Origin: Tritrichomonas musculus
Lineage: Eukaryota > Parabasalia > Tritrichomonadida > Tritrichomonadidae
Assembly (NCBI GenBank): GCA_039105265.1
Contig: JAPFFF010000059.1
Span: 620,001-684,000, forward strand
Reading direction: 5' to 3'
DNA length: 64,000 nucleotides
Shown here: positions 48,101 to 63,100 of the stretch, piece after piece
Layout of the letters: every line of letters begins with the position of its first letter
Position numbering within the stretch: the stretch's first letter is position 1
The notes under the pieces: model-generated
Database searches by the model: none
What the model was told of the DNA's origin: nothing
The model's input: only the letters and a program-made list of their open reading frames with translations
Made by a program: the position numbers and the translations under genes

Positions 48101-51100
48101 ATTGCAGTTGTAGTTTAATCTAATGGTTCAATTTCAGTTGTAGCTTAATCTAATGGTTCAAATTGCAGTTGCAGCTGAATCTAATGGTTCAATTGAAGTT
48201 GTAGTTTAATCTGATGGTTCAATTGCAGTTGCAGCTGAATCTGATGGTTCAAATTGCAGTTGTAGCTGAATCTAATGGTTCAACTGCAGTTGTAGTTTAA
48301 TCTGATGATTCAACTGCAGTTGTAGTTTAATCTGATGGTTCAATTGCAGTTGTAGTTTAATCTGATGATTCAAATTGCAGTTGCAGCTGAATCTGATGGT
48401 TCAAATTGCAGTTACAGCTGAATCTAATGGTTCAAATTGCAGTTGTAGCTGAATCTGATGGTTCAAATTGCAGTTGTAGTTTAATCTGATGGTTAATCTG
48501 ATGGTTCAAATTGCAGTTGTAGCTGAATCTAATGGTTCAACTGCAGTTGTAGTTTAATCAGATGGTTCAATTGCAGTTGCAGCTGAATCTGATGGTTCAA
48601 ATTGCAGTTGTAGCTGAATCTAATGGTTCAATTGAAGTTGTAGTTTAATCTAATGGTTCAAATTGCAGTTGTAGTTTAATCTGATGGTTCAAATTGCAGT
48701 TGTAGCTGAATCTGATGGTTCAAATTGCAGTTGTAGCTGAATCTAATGGTTCAACTGCAGTTGTAGTTTAATCTGATGGTTCAATTGCAGTTGTAGCTGA
48801 ATTTGATGGTTCAAATTGCAGTTGTAGTTTAATCTAATGGTTCAAATTGCAGTTGTAGCTGAATCTGATGGTTCAAATTGCAGTTGTAGTTTAATCTGAT
48901 GGTTCAATTGCAGTTGTAGTTTAATCTGATGGTTCAATTGCAGTTGCAGCTGAATCTGATGGTTCAAATTGCAGTTACAGCTGAATCTAATGGTTCAATT
49001 GAAGTTGTAGTTTAATCTAATGGTTCAAATTGCAGTTGTAGTTTAATCTGATGGTTCAAATTGCAGTTGTAGCTGAATCTGATGGTTCAAATTGCAGTTG
49101 TAGCTGAATCTAATGGTTCAACTGCAGTTGTAGTTTAATCTGATGGTTCAAATTGCAGTTGTAGCTGAATCTGATGGTTCAAATTGCAGTTGTAGTTTAA
49201 TCTGATGGTTCAATTGCAGTTGTAGTTTAATCTGATGGTTCAATTGCAGTTGTAGCTGAATCTGATGGTTCAATTGAAGTTGCAGCTGAATCTAATGGTT
49301 CAATTGCAGTTGTAGTTTAATCTGATGGTTCAAATTGCAGTTGTAGCTGAATCTGATGGTTCAAATTGCAGTTGTAGTTTAATCTGATAATTCAATTGCA
49401 GTTGTAGTTTAATCTGATGGTTCAATTGCAGTTGTAGTTTAATCTGATGGTTCAAATTGCAGTTGTAGCTGAATCTAATGGTTCAACTGCAGTTGTAGTT
49501 TAATCTGATGGTTCAAATTGCAGTTGTAGCTGAATCTGATGGTTCAAATTGCAGTTGTAGCTGAATCTGATGGTTCAAATTGCAGTTGTAGCTGAATCTG
49601 ATGGTTCAATTGCAGTTGTAGTTTAATCTGATGGTTCAAATTGCAGTTGTAGCTGAATCTGATGGTTCAAATTGCAGTTGTAGCTGAATCTGATGGTTCA
49701 ACTGCAGTTGTAGTTTAATCTAATGGTTCAAATTGCAGTTGCAGCTGAATCTGATGGTTCAATTGAAGTTGTAGTTTAATCTGATGGTTCAATTGCAGTT
49801 GTAGTTTAATCTAATGGTTCAATTGCAGTTGTAGTTTAATCTGATGGTTCAAATTGCAGTTGCAGCTGAATCTAATGGTTCAAATTGCAGTTGTAGCTGA
49901 ATCTGATGGTTCAAATTGCAGTTGTAGCTGAATCTAATGGTTCAACTGCAGTTGTAGCTGAATCTGATGGTTCAACTGCAGTTGTAGTTTAATCTAATGG
50001 TTCAAATTGCAGTTGCAGCTGAATCTGATGGTTCAATTGCAGTTGTAGTTTAATCTGATGGTTCAAATTGCAGTTGCAGCTGAATCTAATGGTTCAATTC
50101 CAGTTGTAGTTTAATCTGATGGTTCAAATTGCAGTTGCAGCTGAATCTAATGGTTCAATTGCAGTTGTAGTTTAATCTGATGGTTCAATTGCAGTTGCAG
50201 CTGAATCTGATGGTTCAATTGCAGTTGTAGTTTAATCTGATGGTTCAATTGCAGTTGTAGTTTAATCTGATGGTTCAATTGCAGTTGTAGTTTAATCTGA
50301 TGGTTCAATTGCAGTTGTAGCTGAATCTGATGGTTCAATTGAAGTTGCAGCTGAATCTAATGGTTCAATTGCAGTTGTAGTTTAATCTGATGGTTCAAAT
50401 TGCAGTTGTAGCTGAATCTGATGGTTCAAATTGCAGTTGTAGTTTAATCTGATAATTCAATTGCAGTTGTAGTTTAATCTGATGGTTCAATTGCAGTTGT
50501 AGTTTAATCTGATGGTTCAAATTGCAGTTGTAGCTGAATCTAATGGTTCAACTGCAGTTGTAGTTTAATCTGATGGTTCAAATTGCAGTTGTAGCTGAAT
50601 CTGATGGTTCAAATTGCAGTTGTAGCTGAATCTGATGGTTCAAATTGCAGTTGTAGCTGAATCTGATGGTTCAATTGCAGTTGTAGTTTAATCTGATGGT
50701 TCAAATTGCAGTTGTAGCTGAATCTGATGGTTCAATTGCAGTTGTAGTTTAATCTGATAATTCAATTGCAGTTGTAGTTTAATCTGATGGTTCAATTGCA
50801 GTTGTAGTTTAATCTGATGGTTCAATTGCAGTTGTAGCTGAATCTGATGGTTCAAATTGCAGTTGTAGTTTAATCTGATGGTTCAATTGCAGTTGTAGCT
50901 GAATCTGATGGTTCAATTGCAGTTGTAGTTTAATCTGATGGTTCAAATTGCAGTTGTAGCTGAATCTGATGGTTCAAATTGCAGTTGTAGTTTAATCTGA
51001 TAATTCAATTGCAGTTGTAGTTTAATCTGATGGTTCAATTGCAGTTGTAGTTTAATCTGATGGTTCAAATTGCAGTTGTAGCTGAATCTAATGGTTCAAC

Positions 51101-54100
51101 TGCAGTTGTAGTTTAATCTGATGGTTCAAATTGCAGTTGTAGCTGAATCTGATGGTTCAAATTGCAGTTGTAGCTGAATCTGATGGTTCAAATTGCAGTT
51201 GTAGCTGAATCTGATGGTTCAATTGCAGTTGTAGTTTAATCTGATGGTTCAAATTGCAGTTGTAGCTGAATCTGATGGTTCAAATTGCAGTTGTAGCTGA
51301 ATCTGATGGTTCAACTGCAGTTGTAGTTTAATCTAATGGTTCAAATTGCAGTTGCAGCTGAATCTGATGGTTCAATTGAAGTTGTAGTTTAATCTGATGG
51401 TTCAATTGCAGTTGTAGTTTAATCTAATGGTTCAATTGCAGTTGTAGTTTAATCTGATGGTTCAAATTGCAGTTGCAGCTGAATCTAATGGTTCAAATTG
51501 CAGTTGTAGCTGAATCTGATGGTTCAAATTGCAGTTGTAGCTGAATCTAATGGTTCAACTGCAGTTGTAGCTGAATCTGATGGTTCAACTGCAGTTGTAG
51601 TTTAATCTAATGGTTCAAATTGCAGTTGCAGCTGAATCTGATGGTTCAATTGCAGTTGTAGTTTAATCTGATGGTTCAAATTGCAGTTGCAGCTGAATCT
51701 AATGGTTCAATTCCAGTTGTAGTTTAATCTGATGGTTCAAATTGCAGTTGCAGCTGAATCTAATGGTTCAATTGCAGTTGTAGTTTAATCTGATGGTTCA
51801 ATTGCAGTTGCAGCTGAATCTGATGGTTCAATTGCAGTTGTAGTTTAATCTGATGGTTCAATTGCAGTTGTAGTTTAATCTGATGGTTCAATTGCAGTTG
51901 TAGTTTAATCTGATGGTTCAATTGCAGTTGTAGCTGAATCTGATGGTTCAATTGAAGTTGCAGCTGAATCTAATGGTTCAATTGCAGTTGTAGTTTAATC
52001 TGATGGTTCAAATTGCAGTTGTAGCTGAATCTGATGGTTCAAATTGCAGTTGTAGTTTAATCTGATAATTCAATTGCAGTTGTAGTTTAATCTGATGGTT
52101 CAATTGCAGTTGTAGTTTAATCTGATGGTTCAAATTGCAGTTGTAGCTGAATCTAATGGTTCAACTGCAGTTGTAGTTTAATCTGATGGTTCAAATTGCA
52201 GTTGTAGCTGAATCTGATGGTTCAAATTGCAGTTGTAGCTGAATCTGATGGTTCAAATTGCAGTTGTAGCTGAATCTGATGGTTCAATTGCAGTTGTAGT
52301 TTAATCTGATGGTTCAAATTGCAGTTGTAGCTGAATCTGATGGTTCAAATTGCAGTTGTAGCTGAATCTGATGGTTCAACTGCAGTTGTAGTTTAATCTA
52401 ATGGTTCAAATTGCAGTTGCAGCTGAATCTGATGGTTCAATTGAAGTTGTAGTTTAATCTGATGGTTCAATTGCAGTTGTAGTTTAATCTGATGGTTCAA
52501 ATTGCAGTTGTAGCTGAATCTGATGGTTCAAATTGCAGTTGTAGCTGAATCTAATGGTTCAACTGCAGTTGTAGCTGAATCTGATGGTTCAACTGCAGTT
52601 GTAGTTTAATCTAATGGTTCAAATTGCAGTTGCAGCTGAATCTGATGGTTCAATTGCAGTTGTAGTTTAATCTGATGGTTCAATTGCAGTTGTAGTTTAA
52701 TCTGATGGTTCAATTGCAGTTGTAGTTTAATCTGATGGTTCAAATTGCAGTTGTAGCTGAATCTGATGGTTCAAATTGCAGTTGTAGCTGAATCTGATGG
52801 TTCAACTGCAGTTGTAGTTTAATCTGATGGTTCAATTGCAGTTGTAGTTTAATCTGATGGTTCAAATTGCAGTTGTAGCTGAATCTGATAATTCAATTGC
52901 AGTTGTAGTTTAATCTGATGGTTCAATTGCAGTTGCAGCTGAATCTAATGGTTCAATTGCAGTTGTAGTTTAATCTGATGGTTCAAATTGCAGTTGTAGC
53001 TGAATCTGATGGTTCAAATTGCAGTTGTAGTTTAATCTGATAATTCAATTGCAGTTGTAGTTTAATCTGATGGTTCAATTGCAGTTGTAGTTTAATCTAA
53101 TGGTTCAAATTGCAGTTACAGCTGAATCTAATGGTTCAATTCCAGTTGTAGTTTAATCTGATGGTTCAAATTGCAGTTGCAGCTGAATCTAATGGTTCAA
53201 TTGCAGTTGTAGTTTAATCTGATGGTTCAATTGCAGTTGCAGCTGAATCTGATGGTTCAATTGCAGTTGTAGTTTAATCTGATGGTTCAATTGCAGTTGT
53301 AGCTGAATCTGATGGTTCAATTGAAGTTGCAGCTGAATCTAATGGTTCAATTGCAGTTGTAGTTTAATCTGATGGTTCAAATTGCAGTTGTAGCTGAATC
53401 TGATGGTTCAAATTGCAGTTGTAGTTTAATCTGATAATTCAATTGCAGTTGTAGTTTAATCTGATGGTTCAATTGCAGTTGTAGTTTAATCTGATGGTTC
53501 AAATTGCAGTTGTAGCTGAATCTAATGGTTCAACTGCAGTTGTAGTTTAATCTGATGGTTCAAATTGCAGTTGTAGTTTAATCTGATGGTTCAAATTGCA
53601 GTTGCAGCTGAATCTGATGGTTCAATTGCAGTTGTAGTTTAATCTGATAGTTCAATTGCAGTTGTAGTTTAATCTGATGGTTCAATTGCAGTTGTAGTTT
53701 AATCTAATGGTTCAATTTCAGTTGTAGCTTAATCTAATGGTTCAAATTGCAGTTGCAGCTGAATCTAATGGTTCAATTGAAGTTGTAGTTTAATCTGATG
53801 GTTCAATTGCAGTTGCAGCTGAATCTGATGGTTCAAATTGCAGTTGTAGTTTAATCTGATGATTCAAATTGCAGTTGTAGTTTAATCTGATGGTTCAAAT
53901 TGCAGTTGCAGCTGAATCTGATGGTTCAATTGCAGTTGTAGTTTAATCTGATAGTTCAATTGCAGTTGTAGTTTAATCTGATGGTTCAATTGCAGTTGTA
54001 GTTTAATCTAATGGTTCAATTTCAGTTGTAGCTTAATCTAATGGTTCAAATTGCAGTTGCAGCTGAATCTAATGGTTCAATTGAAGTTGTAGTTTAATCT

Positions 54101-57100
54101 GATGGTTCAATTGCAGTTGCAGCTGAATCTGATGGTTCAAATTGCAGTTGTAGCTGAATCTAATGGTTCAACTGCAGTTGTAGTTTAATCTGATGATTCA
54201 ACTGCAGTTGTAGTTTAATCTGATGGTTCAATTGCAGTTGTAGTTTAATCTGATGATTCAAATTGCAGTTGCAGCTGAATCTGATGGTTCAAATTGCAGT
54301 TACAGCTGAATCTAATGGTTCAAATTGCAGTTGTAGCTGAATCTGATGGTTCAAATTGCAGTTGTAGTTTAATCTGATGGTTCAAATTGCAGTTGTAGCT
54401 GAATCTGATGGTTCAAATTGCAGTTGTAGCTGAATCTAATGGTTCAACTGCAGTTGTAGTTTAATCAGATGGTTCAATTGCAGTTGCAGCTGAATCTGAT
54501 GGTTCAAATTGCAGTTGTAGCTGAATCTAATGGTTCAATTGAAGTTGTAGTTTAATCTGATGGTTCAATTGCAGTTGTAGTTTAATCTAATGGTTCAAAT
54601 TGCAGTTGTAGCTGAATCTGATGGTTCAAATTGCAGTTGTAGTTTAATCTGATGGTTCAATTGCAGTTGTAGTTTAATCTAATGGTTCAAATTGCAGTTG
54701 CAGCTGAATCTAATGGTTCAATTCCAGTTGTAGTTTAATCTGATGGTTCAAATTGCAGTTGCAGCTGAATCTAATGGTTCAATTGCAGTTGTAGTTTAAT
54801 CTGATGGTTCAATTGCAGTTGCAGCTGAATCTGATGGTTCAATTGCAGTTGTAGTTTAATCTGATGGTTCAATTGCAGTTGTAGTTTAATCTGATGGTTC
54901 AATTGCAGTTGTAGTTTAATCTGATGGTTCAATTGCAGTTGTAGCTGAATCTGATGGTTCAATTGAAGTTGCAGCTGAATCTAATGGTTCAATTGCAGTT
55001 GTAGTTTAATCTGATGGTTCAAATTGCAGTTGTAGCTGAATCTGATGGTTCAAATTGCAGTTGTAGTTTAATCTGATAATTCAATTGCAGTTGTAGTTTA
55101 ATCTGATGGTTCAATTGCAGTTGTAGTTTAATCTGATGGTTCAAATTGCAGTTGTAGCTGAATCTAATGGTTCAACTGCAGTTGTAGCTGAATCTGATGG
55201 TTCAATTGCAGTTGTAGTTTAATCTGATGGTTCAATTGAAGTTGTAGTTTAATCTGATGGTTCAATTGCAGTTGTAGTTTAATCTAATGGTTCAATTGCA
55301 GTTGTAGTTTAATCTGATGGTTCAAATTGCAGTTGCAGCTGAATCTAATGGTTCAAATTGCAGTTGTAGCTGAATCTGATGGTTCAAATTGCAGTTGTAG
55401 CTGAATCTAATGGTTCAACTGCAGTTGTAGCTGAATCTGATGGTTCAACTGCAGTTGTAGTTTAATCTAATGGTTCAAATTGCAGTTGCAGCTGAATCTG
55501 ATGGTTCAATTGCAGTTGTAGTTTAATCTGATGGTTCAAATTGCAGTTGCAGCTGAATCTAATGGTTCAATTCCAGTTGTAGTTTAATCTGATGGTTCAA
55601 ATTGCAGTTGCAGCTGAATCTAATGGTTCAATTGCAGTTGTAGTTTAATCTGATGGTTCAATTGCAGTTGCAGCTGAATCTGATGGTTCAATTGCAGTTG
55701 TAGTTTAATCTGATGGTTCAATTGCAGTTGTAGTTTAATCTGATGGTTCAATTGCAGTTGTAGTTTAATCTGATGGTTCAATTGCAGTTGTAGCTGAATC
55801 TGATGGTTCAAATTGCAGTTGCAGCTGAATCTAATGGTTCAAATTGCAGTTGTAGCTGAATCTGATGGTTCAAATTGCAGTTGTAGCTGAATCTAATGGT
55901 TCAACTGCAGTTGTAGCTGAATCTGATGGTTCAACTGCAGTTGTAGTTTAATCTAATGGTTCAAATTGCAGTTGCAGCTGAATCTGATGGTTCAATTGCA
56001 GTTGTAGTTTAATCTGATGGTTCAAATTGCAGTTGCAGCTGAATCTAATGGTTCAATTCCAGTTGTAGTTTAATCTGATGGTTCAAATTGCAGTTGCAGC
56101 TGAATCTAATGGTTCAATTCCAGTTGTAGTTTAATCTGATGGTTCAAATTGCAGTTGTAGCTGAATCTGATGGTTCAAATTGCAGTTGTAGCTGAATCTA
56201 ATGGTTCAACTGCAGTTGTAGCTGAATCTGATAATTCAATTGCAGTTGTAGTTTAATCTGATGGTTCAATTGAAGTTGTAGTTTAATCTGATGGTTCAAT
56301 TGCAGTTGTAGTTTAATCTAATGGTTCAATTGCAGTTGTAGTTTAATCTGATGGTTCAAATTGCAGTTGCAGCTGAATCTAATGGTTCAAATTGCAGTTG
56401 TAGCTGAATCTGATGGTTCAAATTGCAGTTGTAGCTGAATCTAATGGTTCAACTGCAGTTGTAGCTGAATCTGATGGTTCAACTGCAGTTGTAGTTTAAT
56501 CTAATGGTTCAAATTGCAGTTGCAGCTGAATCTGATGGTTCAATTGCAGTTGTAGTTTAATCTGATGGTTCAAATTGCAGTTGCAGCTGAATCTAATGGT
56601 TCAATTCCAGTTGTAGTTTAATCTGATGGTTCAAATTGCAGTTGCAGCTGAATCTAATGGTTCAATTGCAGTTGTAGTTTAATCTGATGGTTCAATTGCA
56701 GTTGCAGCTGAATCTGATGGTTCAATTGCAGTTGTAGTTTAATCTGATGGTTCAATTGCAGTTGTAGTTTAATCTGATGGTTCAATTGCAGTTGTAGTTT
56801 AATCTGATGGTTCAATTGCAGTTGTAGCTGAATCTGATGGTTCAATTGAAGTTGCAGCTGAATCTAATGGTTCAATTGCAGTTGTAGTTTAATCTGATGG
56901 TTCAAATTGCAGTTGTAGCTGAATCTGATGGTTCAAATTGCAGTTGTAGTTTAATCTGATAATTCAATTGCAGTTGTAGTTTAATCTGATGGTTCAATTG
57001 CAGTTGTAGTTTAATCTGATGGTTCAAATTGCAGTTGTAGCTGAATCTAATGGTTCAACTGCAGTTGTAGTTTAATCTGATGGTTCAAATTGCAGTTGTA

Positions 57101-60100
57101 GCTGAATCTGATGGTTCAAATTGCAGTTGTAGCTGAATCTGATGGTTCAAATTGCAGTTGTAGCTGAATCTGATGGTTCAATTGCAGTTGTAGTTTAATC
57201 TGATGGTTCAAATTGCAGTTGTAGCTGAATCTGATGGTTCAAATTGCAGTTGTAGCTGAATCTGATGGTTCAACTGCAGTTGTAGTTTAATCTAATGGTT
57301 CAAATTGCAGTTGCAGCTGAATCTAATGGTTCAATTGAAGTTGTAGTTTAATCTGATGGTTCAATTGCAGTTGTAGTTTAATCTGATGGTTCAAATTGCA
57401 GTTGTAGCTGAATCTGATGGTTCAAATTGCAGTTGTAGCTGAATCTAATGGTTCAACTGCAGTTGTAGCTGAATCTGATGGTTCAACTGCAGTTGTAGTT
57501 TAATCTAATGGTTCAAATTGCAGTTGCAGCTGAATCTGATGGTTCAATTGCAGTTGTAGTTTAATCTGATGGTTCAATTGCAGTTGTAGTTTAATCTGAT
57601 GGTTCAATTGCAGTTGTAGTTTAATCTGATGGTTCAAATTGCAGTTGTAGCTGAATCTGATGGTTCAAATTGCAGTTGTAGCTGAATCTGATGGTTCAAC
57701 TGCAGTTGTAGTTTAATCTGATGGTTCAATTGCAGTTGTAGTTTAATCTGATGGTTCAAATTGCAGTTGTAGCTGAATCTGATAATTCAATTGCAGTTGT
57801 AGTTTAATCTGATGGTTCAATTGCAGTTGCAGCTGAATCTAATGGTTCAATTGCAGTTGTAGTTTAATCTGATGGTTCAAATTGCAGTTGTAGCTGAATC
57901 TGATGGTTCAAATTGCAGTTGTAGTTTAATCTGATAATTCAATTGCAGTTGTAGTTTAATCTGATGGTTCAATTGCAGTTGTAGTTTAATCTAATGGTTC
58001 AAATTGCAGTTACAGCTGAATCTAATGGTTCAATTCCAGTTGTAGTTTAATCTGATGGTTCAAATTGCAGTTGCAGCTGAATCTAATGGTTCAATTGCAG
58101 TTGTAGTTTAATCTGATGGTTCAATTGCAGTTGCAGCTGAATCTGATGGTTCAATTGCAGTTGTAGTTTAATCTGATGGTTCAATTGCAGTTGTAGCTGA
58201 ATCTGATGGTTCAATTGAAGTTGCAGCTGAATCTAATGGTTCAATTGCAGTTGTAGTTTAATCTGATGGTTCAAATTGCAGTTGTAGCTGAATCTGATGG
58301 TTCAAATTGCAGTTGTAGTTTAATCTGATAATTCAATTGCAGTTGTAGTTTAATCTGATGGTTCAATTGCAGTTGTAGTTTAATCTGATGGTTCAAATTG
58401 CAGTTGTAGTTTAATCTGATGGTTCAAATTGCAGTTGCAGCTGAATCTGATGGTTCAATTGCAGTTGTAGTTTAATCTGATAGTTCAATTGCAGTTGTAG
58501 TTTAATCTGATGGTTCAATTGCAGTTGTAGTTTAATCTAATGGTTCAATTTCAGTTGTAGCTTAATCTAATGGTTCAAATTGCAGTTGCAGCTGAATCTA
58601 ATGGTTCAATTGAAGTTGTAGTTTAATCTGATGGTTCAATTGCAGTTGCAGCTGAATCTGATGGTTCAAATTGCAGTTGTAGTTTAATCTGATGATTCAA
58701 ATTGCAGTTGTAGTTTAATCTGATGGTTCAAATTGCAGTTGCAGCTGAATCTGATGGTTCAATTGCAGTTGTAGTTTAATCTGATAGTTCAATTGCAGTT
58801 GTAGTTTAATCTGATGGTTCAATTGCAGTTGTAGTTTAATCTAATGGTTCAATTTCAGTTGTAGCTTAATCTAATGGTTCAAATTGCAGTTGCAGCTGAA
58901 TCTAATGGTTCAAATTGCAGTTGTAGCTGAATCTGATGGTTCAAATTGCAGTTGTAGTTTAATCTGATGGTTCAAATTGCAGTTGTAGCTGAATCTGATG
59001 GTTCAAATTGCAGTTGTAGCTGAATCTAATGGTTCAACTGCAGTTGTAGCTGAATCTAATGGTTCAACTGCAGTTGTAGTTTAATCAGATGGTTCAATTG
59101 CAGTTGCAGCTGAATCTGATGGTTCAAATTGCAGTTGTAGCTGAATCTAATGGTTCAATTGAAGTTGTAGTTTAATCTAATGGTTCAAATTGCAGTTGTA
59201 GTTTAATCTGATGGTTCAAATTGCAGTTGTAGCTGAATCTGATGGTTCAAATTGCAGTTGTAGCTGAATCTAATGGTTCAACTGCAGTTGTAGTTTAATC
59301 TGATGGTTCAATTGCAGTTGTAGCTGAATTTGATGGTTCAAATTTCAGTTGTAGTTTAATCTAATGGTTCAAATTGCAGTTGTAGCTGAATCTGATGGTT
59401 CAAATTGCAGTTGTAGTTTAATCTGATGGTTCAATTGCAGTTGTAGTTTAATCTGATGGTTCAATTGCAGTTGCAGCTGAATCTGATGGTTCAAATTGCA
59501 GTTACAGCTGAATCTAATGGTTCAATTGAAGTTGTAGTTTAATCTAATGGTTCAAATTGCAGTTGTAGTTTAATCTGATGGTTCAAATTGCAGTTGTAGC
59601 TGAATCTGATGGTTCAAATTGCAGTTGTAGCTGAATCTAATGGTTCAACTGCAGTTGTAGTTTAATCTGATGGTTCAATTGCAGTTGTAGCTGAATCTGA
59701 TGGTTCAAATTGCAGTTGTAGTTTAATCTAATGGTTCAAATTGCAGTTGTAGCTGAATCTGATGGTTCAAATTGCAGTTGTAGTTTAATCTGATGGTTCA
59801 ATTGCAGTTGTAGTTTAATCTGATGGTTCAATTGCAGTTGTAGCTGAATCTAATGGTTCAATTCCAGTTGTAGTTTAATCTGATGGTTCAAATTGCAGTT
59901 GCAGCTGAATCTAATGGTTCAATTGCAGTTGTAGTTTAATCTGATGGTTCAATTGCAGTTGCAGCTGAATCTGATGGTTCAATTGCAGTTGTAGTTTAAT
60001 CTGATGGTTCAATTGCAGTTGTAGTTTAATCTGATGGTTCAATTGCAGTTGTAGTTTAATCTGATGGTTCAATTGCAGTTGTAGCTGAATCTGATGGTTC

Positions 60101-63100
60101 AATTGAAGTTGCAGCTGAATCTAATGGTTCAATTGCAGTTGTAGTTTAATCTGATGGTTCAAATTGCAGTTGTAGCTGAATCTGATGGTTCAAATTGCAG
60201 TTGTAGTTTAATCTGATAATTCAATTGCAGTTGTAGTTTAATCTGATGGTTCAATTGCAGTTGTAGTTTAATCTGATGGTTCAAATTGCAGTTGTAGCTG
60301 AATCTAATGGTTCAACTGCAGTTGTAGTTTAATCTGATGGTTCAAATTGCAGTTGTAGCTGAATCTGATGGTTCAAATTGCAGTTGTAGCTGAATCTGAT
60401 GGTTCAAATTGCAGTTGTAGCTGAATCTGATGGTTCAATTGCAGTTGTAGTTTAATCTGATGGTTCAAATTGCAGTTGTAGCTGAATCTGATGGTTCAAA
60501 TTGCAGTTGTAGCTGAATCTGATGGTTCAACTGCAGTTGTAGTTTAATCTAATGGTTCAAATTGCAGTTGCAGCTGAATCTGATGGTTCAATTGAAGTTG
60601 TAGTTTAATCTGATGGTTCAATTGCAGTTGTAGTTTAATCTAATGGTTCAATTGCAGTTGTAGTTTAATCTGATGGTTCAAATTGCAGTTGCAGCTGAAT
60701 CTAATGGTTCAAATTGCAGTTGTAGCTGAATCTGATGGTTCAAATTGCAGTTGTAGTTTAATCTGATGGTTCAACTGCAGTTGTAGCTGAATCTGATGGT
60801 TCAACTGCAGTTGTAGTTTAATCTAATGGTTCAAATTGCAGTTGCAGCTGAATCTGATGGTTCAATTGCAGTTGTAGTTTAATCTGATGGTTCAAATTGC
60901 AGTTGCAGCTGAATCTAATGGTTCAATTCCAGTTGTAGTTTAATCTGATGGTTCAAATTGCAGTTGCAGCTGAATCTAATGGTTCAATTGCAGTTGTAGT
61001 TTAATCTGATGGTTCAATTGCAGTTGCAGCTGAATCTGATGGTTCAATTGCAGTTGTAGTTTAATCTGATGGTTCAATTGCAGTTGTAGTTTAATCTGAT
61101 GGTTCAATTGCAGTTGTAGTTTAATCTGATGGTTCAATTGCAGTTGTAGCTGAATCTGATGGTTCAATTGAAGTTGCAGCTGAATCTAATGGTTCAATTG
61201 CAGTTGTAGTTTAATCTGATGGTTCAAATTGCAGTTGTAGCTGAATCTGATGGTTCAAATTGCAGTTGTAGTTTAATCTGATAATTCAATTGCAGTTGTA
61301 GTTTAATCTGATGGTTCAATTGCAGTTGTAGTTTAATCTGATGGTTCAAATTGCAGTTGTAGCTGAATCTAATGGTTCAACTGCAGTTGTAGTTTAATCT
61401 GATGGTTCAAATTGCAGTTGTAGCTGAATCTGATGGTTCAAATTGCAGTTGTAGCTGAATCTGATGGTTCAAATTGCAGTTGTAGCTGAATCTGATGGTT
61501 CAATTGCAGTTGTAGTTTAATCTGATGGTTCAAATTGCAGTTGTAGCTGAATCTGATGGTTCAAATTGCAGTTGTAGCTGAATCTGATGGTTCAACTGCA
61601 GTTGTAGTTTAATCTAATGGTTCAAATTGCAGTTGCAGCTGAATCTAATGGTTCAATTGAAGTTGTAGTTTAATCTGATGGTTCAATTGCAGTTGTAGTT
61701 TAATCTGATGGTTCAAATTGCAGTTGTAGCTGAATCTGATGGTTCAAATTGCAGTTGTAGCTGAATCTAATGGTTCAACTGCAGTTGTAGCTGAATCTGA
61801 TGGTTCAACTGCAGTTGTAGTTTAATCTAATGGTTCAAATTGCAGTTGCAGCTGAATCTGATGGTTCAATTGCAGTTGTAGTTTAATCTGATGGTTCAAT
61901 TGCAGTTGTAGTTTAATCTGATGGTTCAATTGCAGTTGTAGTTTAATCTGATGGTTCAAATTGCAGTTGTAGCTGAATCTGATGGTTCAAATTGCAGTTG
62001 TAGCTGAATCTGATGGTTCAACTGCAGTTGTAGTTTAATCTGATGGTTCAATTGCAGTTGTAGTTTAATCTGATGGTTCAAATTGCAGTTGTAGCTGAAT
62101 CTGATAATTCAATTGCAGTTGTAGTTTAATCTGATGGTTCAATTGCAGTTGCAGCTGAATCTAATGGTTCAATTGCAGTTGTAGTTTAATCTGATGGTTC
62201 AAATTGCAGTTGTAGCTGAATCTGATGGTTCAAATTGCAGTTGTAGTTTAATCTGATAATTCAATTGCAGTTGTAGTTTAATCTGATAATTCAATTGCAG
62301 TTGTAGTTTAATCTAATGGTTCAAATTGCAGTTACAGCTGAATCTAATGGTTCAATTCCAGTTGTAGTTTAATCTGATGGTTCAAATTGCAGTTGCAGCT
62401 GAATCTAATGGTTCAATTGCAGTTGTAGTTTAATCTGATGGTTCAATTGCAGTTGCAGCTGAATCTGATGGTTCAATTGCAGTTGTAGTTTAATCTGATG
62501 GTTCAATTGCAGTTGTAGCTGAATCTGATGGTTCAATTGAAGTTGCAGCTGAATCTAATGGTTCAATTGCAGTTGTAGTTTAATCTGATGGTTCAAATTG
62601 CAGTTGTAGCTGAATCTGATGGTTCAAATTGCAGTTGTAGTTTAATCTGATAATTCAATTGCAGTTGTAGTTTAATCTGATGGTTCAATTGCAGTTGTAG
62701 TTTAATCTAATGGTTCAAATTGCAGTTGTAGCTGAATCTAATGGTTCAACTGCAGTTGTAGTTTAATCTGATGGTTCAATTGCAGTTGTAGTTTAATCTA
62801 ATGGTTCAAATTGCAGTTACAGCTGAATCTAATGGTTCAATTCCAGTTGTAGTTTAATCTGATGGTTCAAATTGCAGTTGCAGCTGAATCTAATGGTTCA
62901 ACTGCAGTTGTAGTTTAATCTGATGGTTCAATTGCAGTTGTAGTTTAATCTAATGGTTCAAATTGCAGTTGCAGCTGAATCTAATGGTTCAATTGCAGTT
63001 GTAGTTTAATCTGATGGTTCAATTGCAGTTGCAGCTGAATCTGATGGTTCAATTGCAGTTGTAGTTTAATCTGATGGTTCAATTGCAGTTGTAGCTGAAT

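Noticed and set aside
38706-61167. Ten identical 63-codon ORFs as a gene family
   Set aside because: They are copies of one higher-order repeat module in which neighbouring units happen to be 30 bp long; the frame dies wherever a 31-bp unit occurs.
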